Origin: Trachipleistophora hominis
Lineage: Eukaryota; Microsporidia; Pleistophoridae
DNA length: 36,009 nt
Assembly: GCA_000316135.1 (NCBI GenBank)
Contig: JH993851.1
Span: 3,406-39,414 of the forward strand
Reading direction: 5' to 3'
Part shown: positions 20,248 through 29,789 of the stretch, one piece after another
Layout of the letters: each line of letters opens with the position of its first letter
How positions within the stretch are numbered: position 1 is the stretch's first letter
Notes under the pieces: model-generated
Database searches by the model: none
What the model was told of the DNA's origin: nothing
The model's input: the letters and a program-made list of their open reading frames with translations, nothing else
Program-made: the position numbers and the translations under genes

Positions 20248-22330
20248 ACACCGAAATAATTGGTCTTTTTTATATTTAATTTTAAAACAATTTGTAGCAC
20301 ATCACGTATCACTGTTTAGTTTTAGAAATAGGTGTGTATTACGAAATAGTACAGTAGATACAGCATGTTATACCGCTATCCTATGGTAAGTTGGCATTCA
20401 TCCACTTCTTCGTAATAAGAGCGTTGAACGTGTTATGTGTGTTTTACTAGTCAATCTATAACGAAAACGCATCAAATAAACATTTTAGGACTAGAATAAT
20501 ATACAGCGATAATATTTTATCTGTTTGTTAAGACTATTCATATCGTAGAGTAGATCGTAATTTAATAATTATTCATCGTTCTATTGCGTTCGTAATAATT
20601 AATTAGCGTATTAAATATTAAATTGAAATGAAATGACCCGTTAAACATGTTGTGTGTGGCAGACAATATTTGATTTATATGAATGACTTTTTAATGAGAA
20701 CATCCCGAGCGGCAATATTGCAGAAGCATTTTGTTTACTTGCCTTTCATTGGCATAATCAACCACTTTAGTGCCTGTAATTATGTATTTAGAAGCAATCA
20801 CGAACCTTTTTTCTTGAAAGTTCGTTTAATTAACACTTTCATTTCCTCACACACAATTATACGATCTGTTATCGTTTTTCTGGTCTAAAACATCATAAAC
20901 ATCTTCTAACCAAAATATTTAAAAAACTTTAATGTTTTAAAACAAGTAACGAGCTGTTGAACAGTTTCGTGTGTTAAGAATTATCTAAGATTTGAATTAA
21001 TTTCTGTTGAGCCGTGACGAAGAAAACGTACATCATGCTGTAAAATATCTCAGTATCATTAAAAAGAGTATTAATTTTATTACTTGTTTATAGATGAGGT
21101 ATAGACTGTAAATATTTCATCAGCAATAGTTTACTTTTCGTTATCCAACATATAGAAATGAGGGATGCTCATGAAAAAGGTTAAACTATCAAAGTAATTT
21201 AATAAACTGTAACCTTCTCTCACACGCTATTTCTGTTACAATACGCTATTAATAAATATATTTTTCGTATTGGTGTAATTACGGGATGTGCAGTCCTAAG
21301 ATTATAAATTGCCGTTCACATCATTGTTTTAAAGTCGTTGTTTCTTCTACTTTTTACATAAATATGGAGTACACCAAACATTTTGTACCACAACTATTCG
21401 TAACGTTAAATTATAATGATGAGCAAACGATAAATAATCATGTTTTATCCACAACATTGGCATTTTATCTTCATAATTAATAAACGATACGTTTCAACTG
21501 GTGGTTGTCCTGTATTTTATTGCTAGGCATCTTAATATTACGATTAACTCTATTTTACGAATAAAGAAAGCGTAAAAATACAATTTCTACTAATCATTAA
21601 TATAAAATCGTTCTTTCAAGATTATATTCCTTGTATTAACGATTATATACGTCTCTTACCAAGCATAATCAACATATTGATAATATTATTTTTTTCAAAA
21701 ACGTGTTTTACCTGTTCATCCCACCACACATGTACCAGCCATGTAACGTATGAAAAACGTTCCAGCAGATTAATAAAAACTAAAACATGAACGTAATTAC
21801 GTACTTTAATGTCGTGAGAGTGTTTGTGTGTGTAAAAGTATAAAAGTTTATGAATAACTAAACGAGGAATTAAATGAGGATCTGAATGAAGAACTAAATG
21901 AGGAAGTGAATGAAGAGGTAAATGAGGAAGTGAATGAAGAACTAAATGAGGAACTGAATGAAGAGGTAAACGAGGAACTAAATGATCGTATTCTTCTGGA
22001 AAAAAGCATTTAATTTTTAAAGGATTCCTCCATTGAAGTATATAAAATATTCATAAGATCATGATATGAGCACAGTCTTGTACTGCGATTAAATACCTGC
22101 CAAAAGGACCATAGCAGAGCATCTACGCTGTGAAATAAAACAAAGAAACTAAACCACGACTGTTAAACCGTACAGATCATTTGTCAAGAGCAGCAGTGTT
22201 TTATTTATCATTTAATTTGTTGTTTATCATTCATTGCTGATAGAGGCCGTTAACATTTTTGTTTCTCAGACAAACAATCGAGAAAGGGCGTACCACAGTA
22301 ATACACAACGTTTTCTTTAATGTCTTTATT
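20248..22330. other. AT-rich spacer with a coding-like 12-nt repeat
   Basis: It holds the 12-nt-period repeat at 21858-22013 and a weak trace of the dispersed family near 21720 (CCCACCACACATG). No other gene is accepted; the frames near 20652 and 21286 are AT-driven or lack an ATG. Confidence 0.55.
21858..22013 (+). repeat. 12-nt tandem repeat encoding EELN/EEVN units
   Basis: About ten copies of a 12-nt unit (variants GAGGAACTGAAT and GAAGAGGTAAAT), partly arranged in 24-nt pairs, run from about 21864 to 21983. In one frame they read as four-residue repeats (EELN, EEVN, EDLN), then DRILLEKSI and a stop at 22011-22013. No ATG opens this frame: an in-frame TAA lies at 21855-21857. In the next frame the array reads as repeated ATG-to-stop minimal frames. 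It is either a minisatellite or the repeat tail of a decayed acidic coiled-coil gene. Confidence 0.75.
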
Positions 22331-23491
22331 TTAATAATTTCCTTTCTCTTCCTTTGGTTTTACATCGAAGAGATAAAAATTCTCATCTTTCTCATCCTCG
22401 TACACTTTGTTAAGGGTATCAACCACGATATCAGACAGCTCTATCTTCTCTTCATCCTCTTCACTCACATAGTCCTCTGATCTGTTCTTGTACGCCTCAA
22501 CCGCCTTTTTTAAGACGGTCGCTTTGTCCGTGGCCTTTATTGCGTTCCAAAACGTTGTGTTGTCAACGTTCAGGTACGCAATTTTGACTGCCAAAATGTT
22601 ATCCGCGTTGTTAGACTCCCATTTATTGAGGCCAAACGACTTGTCATCAAACTCGTCGCTATACACGGCGTACTTGCATTTGAAATCAATATCAATCTTG
22701 TCGTAGTCCACGTTTTCAACATCCACACGCACTTTGCACTTCCTGTTCACGCCCTTGATCGACCAATGGATCGTAACGTTCTGTGGCGTAAGATCTGAGT
22801 GCCGTCTCTTCAGTATGCCGTTAAAATGGTCCTGTTTTACAATTCTTCGTCCTCTGCTCTGCTTGTTGATATTCCTGTACGAGTCTACTGCACGCTGTAT
22901 GAGCCCTTTCTTTCCATACAGCAGAATGGGATTGAGCGATACAAACTGCCACGCGAGCATGTTGCATTCCGTCTCGTACTCCCATCGGTTGCCCGTGTAC
23001 ATTTCAAAAGGAACATTTGCTCTGGGGTATACGCAGTTGTCCATTTTGAACTTCTCGTTCAGCTTCGTAATATCAACGCTCTCCAAATCAAAGCGCACGC
23101 AGAACTCGTTGTCTTCCAGCTCTGTCCGCGGCATCGCATTCAGTGCAGTCTCGCTTATCTTCGTGTTGTACTTGAAGCACAGCCTCTCCTCGCCGTCTAC
23201 GATGCGTATGTATGGCTGCGAAGCGGGCAGGTTGACTATACGACGGTTACTCGGCTGTTTCTTCGTATCCTCGCTCTTCTTTTTTCTTTTTTCCTTTCTC
23301 TTCTTGTAGCTCCCCCTATACTTGTATGATTCGTCATCGTGCCGCGGTATACCATTGTATTCTTGATTTTCGTCCAATAGCATGTTCTGTATTGACAGGG
23401 AGTTGAGATCATTCTCTTGTATAGTGTCCTCGATTGAACTGTTGTCGCTTTCGCCGCGCAGCTGTAAATTACGTAAATGTGCACTTACCAT
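22331..23491 (-). CDS. Probable nuclear protein, tandem DUF8032-like domains
   Basis: This 386-residue protein has an acidic N-terminus, a strong basic tract KKRKEKRKKK (63-72) that could be a nuclear import signal, and then two copies of one domain. Copy 1 (about 103-206) has FCVRFDLESVD, NCVYPRANVPFEMYTGNRWE, YETECNMLAW and KKGLIQRAVDSYRN. Copy 2 (about 238-336) is the same pattern, more diverged: CKVRVDVENVD, YAVYSDEF, GLNKWES, ILAVKIAYLN and ATVLKKAVEAYKN. Copy 1 strongly resembles a conserved fungal domain I know as DUF8032 (VYPRA, GNR-YETECN, GLIQRAVDSWRN); the family's role is not known to me. The C-terminus is acidic (SEEDEEKIELSD). The start ATG follows GGGG by 7 nt. A regulatory role in the nucleus is inference from the basic tract and composition. 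Confidence 0.82.
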   Translation of the reverse strand: MVSAHLRNLQLRGESDNSSIEDTIQENDLNSLSIQNMLLDENQEYNGIPRHDDESYKYRGSYKKRKEKRKKKSEDTKKQPSNRRIVNLPASQPYIRIVDGEERLCFKYNTKISETALNAMPRTELEDNEFCVRFDLESVDITKLNEKFKMDNCVYPRANVPFEMYTGNRWEYETECNMLAWQFVSLNPILLYGKKGLIQRAVDSYRNINKQSRGRRIVKQDHFNGILKRRHSDLTPQNVTIHWSIKGVNRKCKVRVDVENVDYDKIDIDFKCKYAVYSDEFDDKSFGLNKWESNNADNILAVKIAYLNVDNTTFWNAIKATDKATVLKKAVEAYKNRSEDYVSEEDEEKIELSDIVVDTLNKVYEDEKDENFYLFDVKPKEEKGNY

Positions 23492-23561
23492 TTTTTTACC
23501 CCTCCACTTTTTTTATTTTTAATTATTTTGTAATTTGAATTTAAAGGGACCCCTCCTTTAA
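23492..23561 (-). promoter_or_regulatory. Duplicated GGAGGGGT start-region motif
   Basis: In gene orientation GGAGGGGT occurs twice upstream of the DUF8032-like gene. One copy ends 7 nt before the ATG (23498-23505); the other is at 23549-23556. The distal copy sits in a small inverted repeat, TTAAAGG...CCTTTAA (23541-23561). It is the GGG counterpart of the CCC motif at other genes here. Confidence 0.5.
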
Positions 23562-23617
23562 TTGATATAGAGTAACAACGCTGATTAGAGCGGTGATTGA
23601 AACAGGTAAATGATGAT

Positions 23618-23940
23618 GTTTATATTAGTATTTTATTTTATTACCGATAATAACACTGTTTACATTAGGATTTCGTTTTATTACCGATAATAACACTGTT
23701 TACACTAGGATTTCGTTTTATTACCGATAATAACACTGTTTACACTAGGATTTCGTCTCTTTTTATCAATAATAACACTTCATCGTTTACATTAGGATTT
23801 CGTTTTATTATCAATAATAACACTATTTACATTAGAATTTTGCTTTATTATCAATAATAACACTTCATCGTTTACAATACGATTTTATTTTATTATCAAT
23901 AATAACTTTTATTATCGTTTACAACACTTTTTTACATAAC
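23618..23940. repeat. 40-bp minisatellite, about 7.5 units
   Basis: Units begin GTTTACATTAGGATTTCG and end TTATTACCGATAATAACACT. Units at 23618, 23658 and 23698 are exactly 40 bp; later units carry a TCATC insertion (units at 23738 and 23825) or decay (23870, 23917). Left units have ACCGATAATAA and right units ATCAATAATAA, so the array has two sub-types. It starts about 130 bases upstream of the DUF8032-like gene and could affect its promoter. The nearly identical units at 23658-23757 suggest recent expansion. Confidence 0.92.
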
Positions 23941-25708
23941 ATTTACCTTTTACAACATTTTTTTGTAAGCTTACTGTCATTTTTAATTTCATCGACGGCT
24001 GTGCATCAAAATAAAAAGAATATTTGGTTTTCCTTACGTTTTCAATTCTCCTCATCGCAGATCTGATCTAAAATTTAATTAGCGATTTTTAAAAATTACT
24101 AATACGTAGCCGTATTAAGAAATCATTACATGCAATATCATTTTATAGCATGTGTATCAATCGTACAGCACCATGAGTTCTTTTTTAAGAAGTAATTTAT
24201 TTCTTTACTAACGATATTGCTAATAAAGTTGAGAAATAAATATTTTATATGAAACAGTTATCGTTATAATAATAAAGTGCTCGTCTTGCGTTTCGTATCA
24301 CAGCATGTAAAATAATATAAATTTTTATACCACACCAAAGAAGAATGAAATACGCATCTTATATTGTTCAAGCGGATCATTTCTTGATTAATAGCAGAAA
24401 GTGACATATCACTTGAATGTATTGGCATTTTTAATTATGTGATGTTACGTAATTGGTTTATTACATTCTATTTATGATTTATAGTGTCATTTTTGAACGT
24501 AATATTATTTTTTCTAAAAAATGATTATTTAAGCTTTCTTATTTCATACACGATTACTCATCTGTTGTAACTTTTTAATCATAGTGTAGAACGAAATGCA
24601 ATTGTAGAATTTATTCGTTAAGTAACACATTTGCTACCGAATGATATATCATGGCTAGAATATACTGCCAAAGACATAAACTTTATGTATAAGGCACGTA
24701 CATCACAATTTGATTTGTACAACTTTCCAGGCACCAATGATTAAGCAAGCTGAATTGATAACGGCCGAGTAAGTGATTGGGTATAAAATAGAAAAATTTA
24801 CTTTATTAGAAAATCAAAGCAAAAGGAGTGTACGACGTAATTGTTGGCGATTTTATTTTATGTGCATTTATTACACGTTTAACAACATAACTTAGTTAAA
24901 AAATGATCAGTATAGGGAATAATCACAATGTATATTTCTATAAATGTAAAAAAACATGTGTGAAGAAATTTGAAGTGTTTATAGTAACCGATAATTAATT
25001 ATAAATCGTATCTCCTGCTGTTACACATATTTAAGGCGTGCGATGCCGTATAATTATAATTCTCATTTGTTATGTTGTAGATATTAAACTATTATAACAA
25101 TATTTGATTCTCTTCTAGAACAGCAACACATTAATCAAAATAAATTACAGAAATAGCTAACGTAGAGAGAAAAGAGTAAAAGTTTAAGAAACAAGCGTTA
25201 GCGGTCGGTCTAAGTGAACGGAAAAATATCTACGTAGAATGCAAATTAAGATATTTTCTCTGAAAAACCGAGTGTTTAGAATAAAAACGGGAGCAGTATC
25301 ATCACGACGAGATGATAACGAGTAAGAGTAATATATGCTTAGAGTAACCGCATATAAACCATTATACCTTGGTGATTGCATATTTGATTAGCATTCTGTT
25401 AGAATTAATTTATTTTTACGTTCCAGATGAATGCGCAAATGATTGATAAAAGTTGACAACTTGTTATTTGTCAATTGATGTTGACAGTTAATCGTATTTC
25501 AATGCATATGTCTTGTTTTGCCTCGTGCAGTGTTAAAATAAGTTTTATTGGTGTAATTAGACATGAGTTGCTCTTTTTGACGTTGCCTTTTTACAAATGC
25601 TTTGCACACCAGTGTACACATCGCTATCTCTCATTGATTAATTATATAATATGGTCGATAGTTAAGCAGAAAAGCAGTATTTCATATGCTGGCTAGCTTA
25701 TTTATAAT

Positions 25709-25830
25709 CTAAAGGCTGGTGACTATGGTCGGACTCAGTGAACCAGAAGAGAGTGTTTGATTATGTAGAGTATATAAAGAAGATAATTAAACCAACTTTT
25801 ATTTAAAGAAAAGATAAAAATGCTGCTGTA
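25709..25830 (-). repeat. Dispersed hairpin-like element, minus copy with tail
   Basis: Read on the minus strand the core is GGTTCACTGAGTCC, GACCATAGTCACC, AGCCTTTAG. On its other side the plus-strand tail GATAATTAAACCAACTTTTA matches the copy near 10850. The tail helps fix one edge of the element. Confidence 0.6.
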
Positions 25831-26085
25831 AAAGATGATAATAAAGACTTGCATTGCTTGTTTCTCTTACAATGTATATAATGAGCATCATTCTTTCGTT
25901 TATATAGAACGGTTTAAACATGAAAGCCGTTTAAAAAGAATAACCAAGGCAAAAGATGTAAAACATCCTAATATGAAGTACCGAACACAAAGCTTTAATA
26001 TTTACACATAAATGAATGTAATTGCTTAGTAATAACTTACGAATAAAATAAATTAAATAGATTGGTTATAATGATTGATGATAAT

Positions 26086-26190
26086 ATTCCACGAACCAAA
26101 GGCTGGCGGCCATGTTTGGTCTCTGCAAACCGGACGGGTGTATGTATGTGAAGTGAGAAAACAATAAATAAAAACCTTTTTAATAAAAAA
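26086..26190 (-). repeat. Dispersed hairpin-like element, well-kept minus copy
   Basis: Read on the minus strand: TTTATTGTTTTCTCACTTC, then ACACCCGTCC, the core GGTTTGCAGAGACC (GGTTT can pair with AGACC using one G-U), AAACATGGCCGCC, and CCTTTGGTTCGTGG. With 4190-4300 and 33440-33522 it defines the family. Confidence 0.65.
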
Positions 26191-27120
26191 ATCGCATAAA
26201 AATAATGATCATTCATCCGAAGTAACTATTTATTGTCTCTTCTTATCTTTAAATTGCAAACGTGTTAAAAAGATCCCCATTAATACTTGTTGTAAAACTT
26301 GCAACCACGTCATGCGTCAATACAAAATGTTTATGATTATACCAGAAATATACAATAGTATGTTTTTTGAATTGGGATAATCGGGAAGTAGCCACATCAT
26401 TGCAGGTATTGCCTTAATATTCTCAATAAAAATTATTAGTCTAAGCCAACATTAAACTTTAAACCTGTACTATAAATTATTTTAACACGTAAAATATGTT
26501 TTGTTGTAAAAATTCAAATTAAATCACACAATTTCTAACCGAGGTAATTTCAATTCGTTCTGTTAAAAGTATCCTATACACACTATTAGGTAATAGATGC
26601 ATATTTTTATGTGATTGCAAAACATTCGCTAGAATAATATCATAGTCTACTATTTCCTTTACAGCTTTCAAAATAACAACTTTTTCATGAAAAATGGTTC
26701 ATAATGCTCATTTTGGACCATTACGTGTTTTTTCAATTGAATGAAAATTATAATTACGAACAAGGATGGTATCTATCTAAATATAACAGCACCAAGAATT
26801 GGATGCCATCGCACAACCGTGGACAGGATAATGTTTTCTCAATTGAAAGAGCATTATTTAAAAACACCATTGCTATATTAGCCTTTAACTTTATTGTCTG
26901 ATTATCATCAAGGCTTATTGTTAGAACTTAATGTTTCCTAAAGTAACTTTTAAGCCTTCAAAATTTCATACACAAAATTAATTATTCCATTTTCGTCTGT
27001 GATGCCTGATAGCATCGATAGCACAGTGAAATGAATTGTATGAGCAACGTTTGTCAGCTACCCATTTAAACTTATCCACTGATACGAGAACTCCTAAAAT
27101 GTTGCGTAAACATTAAATTT

Positions 27121-27177
27121 TAAGGATAATAATTCCTTATTGATCGCCCGACGATTTTGTTAATTTCCGTCGGTCAA
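27121..27177. repeat. Two adjacent hairpins upstream of the AN1 gene
   Basis: TAAGGA (27121) pairs with TCCTTA (27134-27139). TTGA plus CCGACG (27148-27153) pairs with CGTCGG (27168-27173) plus TCAA, with a four-base bulge in the left arm. The second is GC-rich in AT-rich DNA. It lies about 220 bases before the AN1 start, so it may be regulatory or unrelated. Confidence 0.5.
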
Positions 27178-27394
27178 ATTCTATTTGTGCTCACAATCAG
27201 TACTGAAACCAATTCTGGTTCGGTGTAAAAATCACAGAACTATTAAATTTTTTGATCAAATCAACTTCGTACTCAAATAAAAAATCTGTCATTGACACTT
27301 TCGACAAATTATGTAAAAAGACAAATAATTGGACCATCAGGAATTTTATCTATAACAAAAATATAAAGGGCACCGTTAAAGGACGAGAGAGGAG

Positions 27395-27793
27395 ATGAGC
27401 GTCTTAGTCGAGCATGGCATAGAAACAATAAGTACTAAAAACAGCGGCGCGAAGGACGTATCAGAACTGAAAAAAAAATTGAGCGAGAAAGTGAAGGATT
27501 CAGATTTTTGGATAGAAGCGAATGGCACCGTGCTGGCAGATGACGCGCTGCTGAGCGAACTGAAGGGAACAGTGACGGTATGTTACAGGAAGAAGTATTG
27601 TGATTTTGTAGATTGCAAGCTTAAGAGAAGCAAAGTTTGCAGCGATTGCAGGTTTTGTAAATACCTGTTTTGTGGCAAGCACAAAATGCCCGAGGAGCAT
27701 ATGTGCAAGGAAATAAAGAGGTGCAAGGAAGAGGCTAATCTGAAGAACGCCAACAAATTGGAGGAGGGAAGAATTAGCAAGAATAAAGTGTAG
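27395..27793 (+). CDS. Ubiquitin-like plus AN1 zinc-finger protein
   Basis: This is a 132-residue protein. Residues 1-64 look like a small ubiquitin-like beta-grasp fold (SVLVEHGIETIS, ELKKKLSEKV, ANGTVLADDALLSEL, then GTVTVCYR). Residues 69-104 are a complete AN1 finger: C69-X4-C74-X10-C85-X2-C88-X4-C93-X2-H96-X5-H102-X-C104. A charged tail rich in Lys and Glu follows. AN1 proteins of the Cuz1/ZFAND class link ubiquitin, the proteasome and the AAA ATPase Cdc48 in stress responses. In yeast Cuz1 the ubiquitin-like part follows the finger, whereas here it precedes it. A role in protein quality control is inference. A GGG triplet lies 24 nt upstream, farther than in neighbouring genes. Coding GC is clearly above the flanks. 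Confidence 0.85.
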   Translation: MSVLVEHGIETISTKNSGAKDVSELKKKLSEKVKDSDFWIEANGTVLADDALLSELKGTVTVCYRKKYCDFVDCKLKRSKVCSDCRFCKYLFCGKHKMPEEHMCKEIKRCKEEANLKNANKLEEGRISKNKV

Positions 27794-27821
27794 TGTTTTA
27801 TTTTTTGTTTGGTGAGAATGT

Positions 27822-27954
27822 TGTGTTAACCATTACGTAGAATCAATACGTAGAACTAATGATTAAATAGTGGTAATCACTGCGTAATTATGTTCAATTA
27901 CGTAGAATCAATAACGTAGTAGTAATTAATACATAATTTTGTGTTAACCATTAC
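27822..27954. repeat. Short repeat cluster downstream of AN1 gene
   Basis: Two pairs of repeated blocks (GTGTTAACCATTAC and TACGTAGAATCAATA-CGTAG) bracket a 130-bp stretch. They may be remnants of a tandem duplication of about 65-118 bp, or lie in the 3' flank of the AN1 transcript. Confidence 0.55.
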
Positions 27955-29340
27955 ATTCTTCTAAACACGTACCTTTAACACGTGAAATATAGTTTGATAA
28001 GTAAAGTATTTGCGTGTTATAAAATTGTATGTTTTATGTCAGCAGCGTATGATATCGTTCAACGATTGTCGTTCTTCACAATGTAATCACGTAGTGAACG
28101 GTAAAAATTTACTGGCAGTTGCAAGGCTATTTTCGTACAGCCAAATCATCACAGCACATTTTCTAAATAATACGCAATTCAAACTTAATAGTAAAATTAA
28201 CTTATGCCGTGTTCAGAAAATGCTGTTGACACAAAATTATAAAACAACACCATTCTTAAATATTTACAACACGAACAAACAGCGTTCTATCACATGTGGT
28301 ATAACGAAATGTGTCATAGCTAATGCTTTAACGCCAAGATTCACGTTGTAGAACGTATAATCACATAAAGGCACTACATATACAACCATAAATTTCTAAC
28401 AACCATTACTTATCTTAGCGTGTTTTTCGATTGATCCTTGGCTTACACCCTTCATTTAATTTCTGTCTACTCATTTGGATGTATTAAAGATAATCACGGG
28501 CCTATCACACTGCATTCTCTTGCAGAATGGTCATCACGATGATTTGTTCCCTAATTATAATGAACCTATTGGACAAAACTTTAACTTTATTGGTTAAATA
28601 ATTGGCAGGTCAGCGTGTTCATCATCATAGATTTGGATGTAAAGATAGAACGAAAGATCGCAACAATGGGCCTGCCGTTAGAAAAGAATCTGATTCTATC
28701 GATTACAAAATTAATAAATTTTACGTAGCAGAGATAAATCAATTTAATTTACGTACTTTGTACTATCAATAGGAGATGTGATTGTAGTAATATACGTAAA
28801 ATATCTGAGATATGGCGATCGATGTTGATCTTTTAGAGGGAAGAATTATTTGATACTCTAAGTAATCTAGACAATAGGTACGATTTTACAAGCGGCAATT
28901 CTAAATAGTAGCATTTAAAGAACAAGTAGCTTAAACGAATCATCCTTTGATAAGATTACGATTTAAAATCTGGTGCAAGTTTTCTATTTGAGTTTAAACC
29001 ACATAATTCAATCAATGTTGTTAAATTCTGCATAGAGCAAAACATTCGATCACGAGCTGAGCAGTGGTGTTCACAGCGTTGTATTAACAGAGATTTCTTC
29101 TCTTTAAGTTCGTTTTATAGCGTTGGTGCTGATGAAAATTAAATTAAATAAACTATTTGATTAAATAAATCTTCGAAGAACAACATCTTTTCTTTTTTCA
29201 CCCCATGTTATAGCAACGCCTTTTCACTTTTACCACGTTTCTTACCATGTTGTATAACAACGGATGGTTAAAGTCCGTTTCTCTTATGAAATTTAAAGTA
29301 TTGCTTGTTTCCTTTTATCAAGCGCCGTTCATTCTCATAA

Positions 29341-29368
29341 AAATTTTTAAAATTCTAGCCCTAATAAA
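29341..29368 (+). promoter_or_regulatory. AAATTTTT plus CCC start motif of eS17
   Basis: AAATTTTTAAAATT (29341-29354) is followed by CCC (29359-29361), with 7 nt to the ATG. This is the same arrangement as upstream of eL36, and again implies a leader of only a few bases. Confidence 0.6.
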
Positions 29369-29789
29369 ATGGTAAGTGGTGTTTTCTAATTCAAAGGGAC
29401 AAATCAAAATTAAATCAGTGAAAAAAGCTGCAAAACAAATAGTTGAGAAGTATTACGTCTATCTGAACGAGGATTTCTACCACAATAAGAAGGTAGTCTC
29501 CGATTTCACCGAAATTCAGACGAAGAAGACACTGAATAAGGTTACAGGGTACGTTACACATCTGGTTAAGCTCGTACTAAAGGGAACGTCAAAAGGCTTA
29601 TATATTAAGAAACACGAGGAGGACCGCGAAAAGAAGGAGGGATACCTGCCAAAAGTGAGTTTTCTGGATTCTAACAGGGTTGAGGTTGACAGCGTAACTA
29701 TGGAAATGGTGAATGCTTATGGTTTTGAGGGCAATTTCGTCGAGATCGGGTCAAAAATGAATGGGGCAGAACAGGCCGAAGTTAATTAA
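29369..29789 (+). CDS. RPS17: 40S ribosomal protein eS17, one intron
   Basis: This small-subunit ribosomal protein has exons at 29369-29371 (just the ATG) and 29397-29789. After splicing the product is about 131 residues. It begins MGQIKIKSVKKAA, the expected eS17 start (family MGRVRTKTVKKAA). Further signatures are QIVEKYY, YVTHLVK, EEDREKKEGYLPKVSFLD and the ending region DSVTMEMVNAYGF. Without splicing, the frame would start with a non-homologous tail (VFSNSK) from a GTG, so the intron is needed to give the conserved N-terminus. Its C-terminus is slightly shorter than in animals. It lies alone, with a doubtful small frame 15 nt after its stop. Confidence 0.93.
29372..29396 (+). other. 25-nt spliceosomal intron in eS17
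   Basis: The intron begins GTAAGT directly after the start codon, has a branch-site-like TTCTAATT at 29384-29391, and ends AAG before GGA. Very short introns right after the start codon of ribosomal protein genes are known from microsporidia such as Encephalitozoon. Its length (25) is not a multiple of three, so retention would break the frame. Confidence 0.88.

Larger units (their letters stand above)
23941..27394. other. Long AT-rich spacer with repeat copies
   Basis: After the minisatellite there is no accepted gene until the AN1 protein. It contains two good minus-strand copies of the dispersed element (25709-25830, 26086-26190) and two hairpins upstream of the AN1 gene (27121-27177). 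The frames near 25184, 25475 and 26704 are AT-driven and not accepted. Confidence 0.55.
27794..29368. other. AT-rich spacer with short TACGTAG repeats
   Basis: Just past the AN1 gene, TACGTAGAATCAATACGTAG (27834-27853) recurs almost exactly at 27899-27919. GTGTTAACCATTAC occurs at both 27823 and 27941. No gene is accepted; the frame near 28010 would need a TTG start. The last 30 bases are the eS17 promoter. Confidence 0.6.

Noticed and set aside
22734..23329. Plus-strand frames opposite the DUF8032-like gene
   Set aside because: They are antisense shadows; the minus frame has conserved duplicated motifs and a start motif.
23618..23940. CRISPR array suggested by regularly repeated 40-bp units
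   Set aside because: Units are directly tandem with no unique spacers, there are no cas genes, and the genome is eukaryotic.
28010..28351. 113-residue frame after the AN1 gene
   Set aside because: It would need a TTG start, composition is chance-like and no domain is seen.
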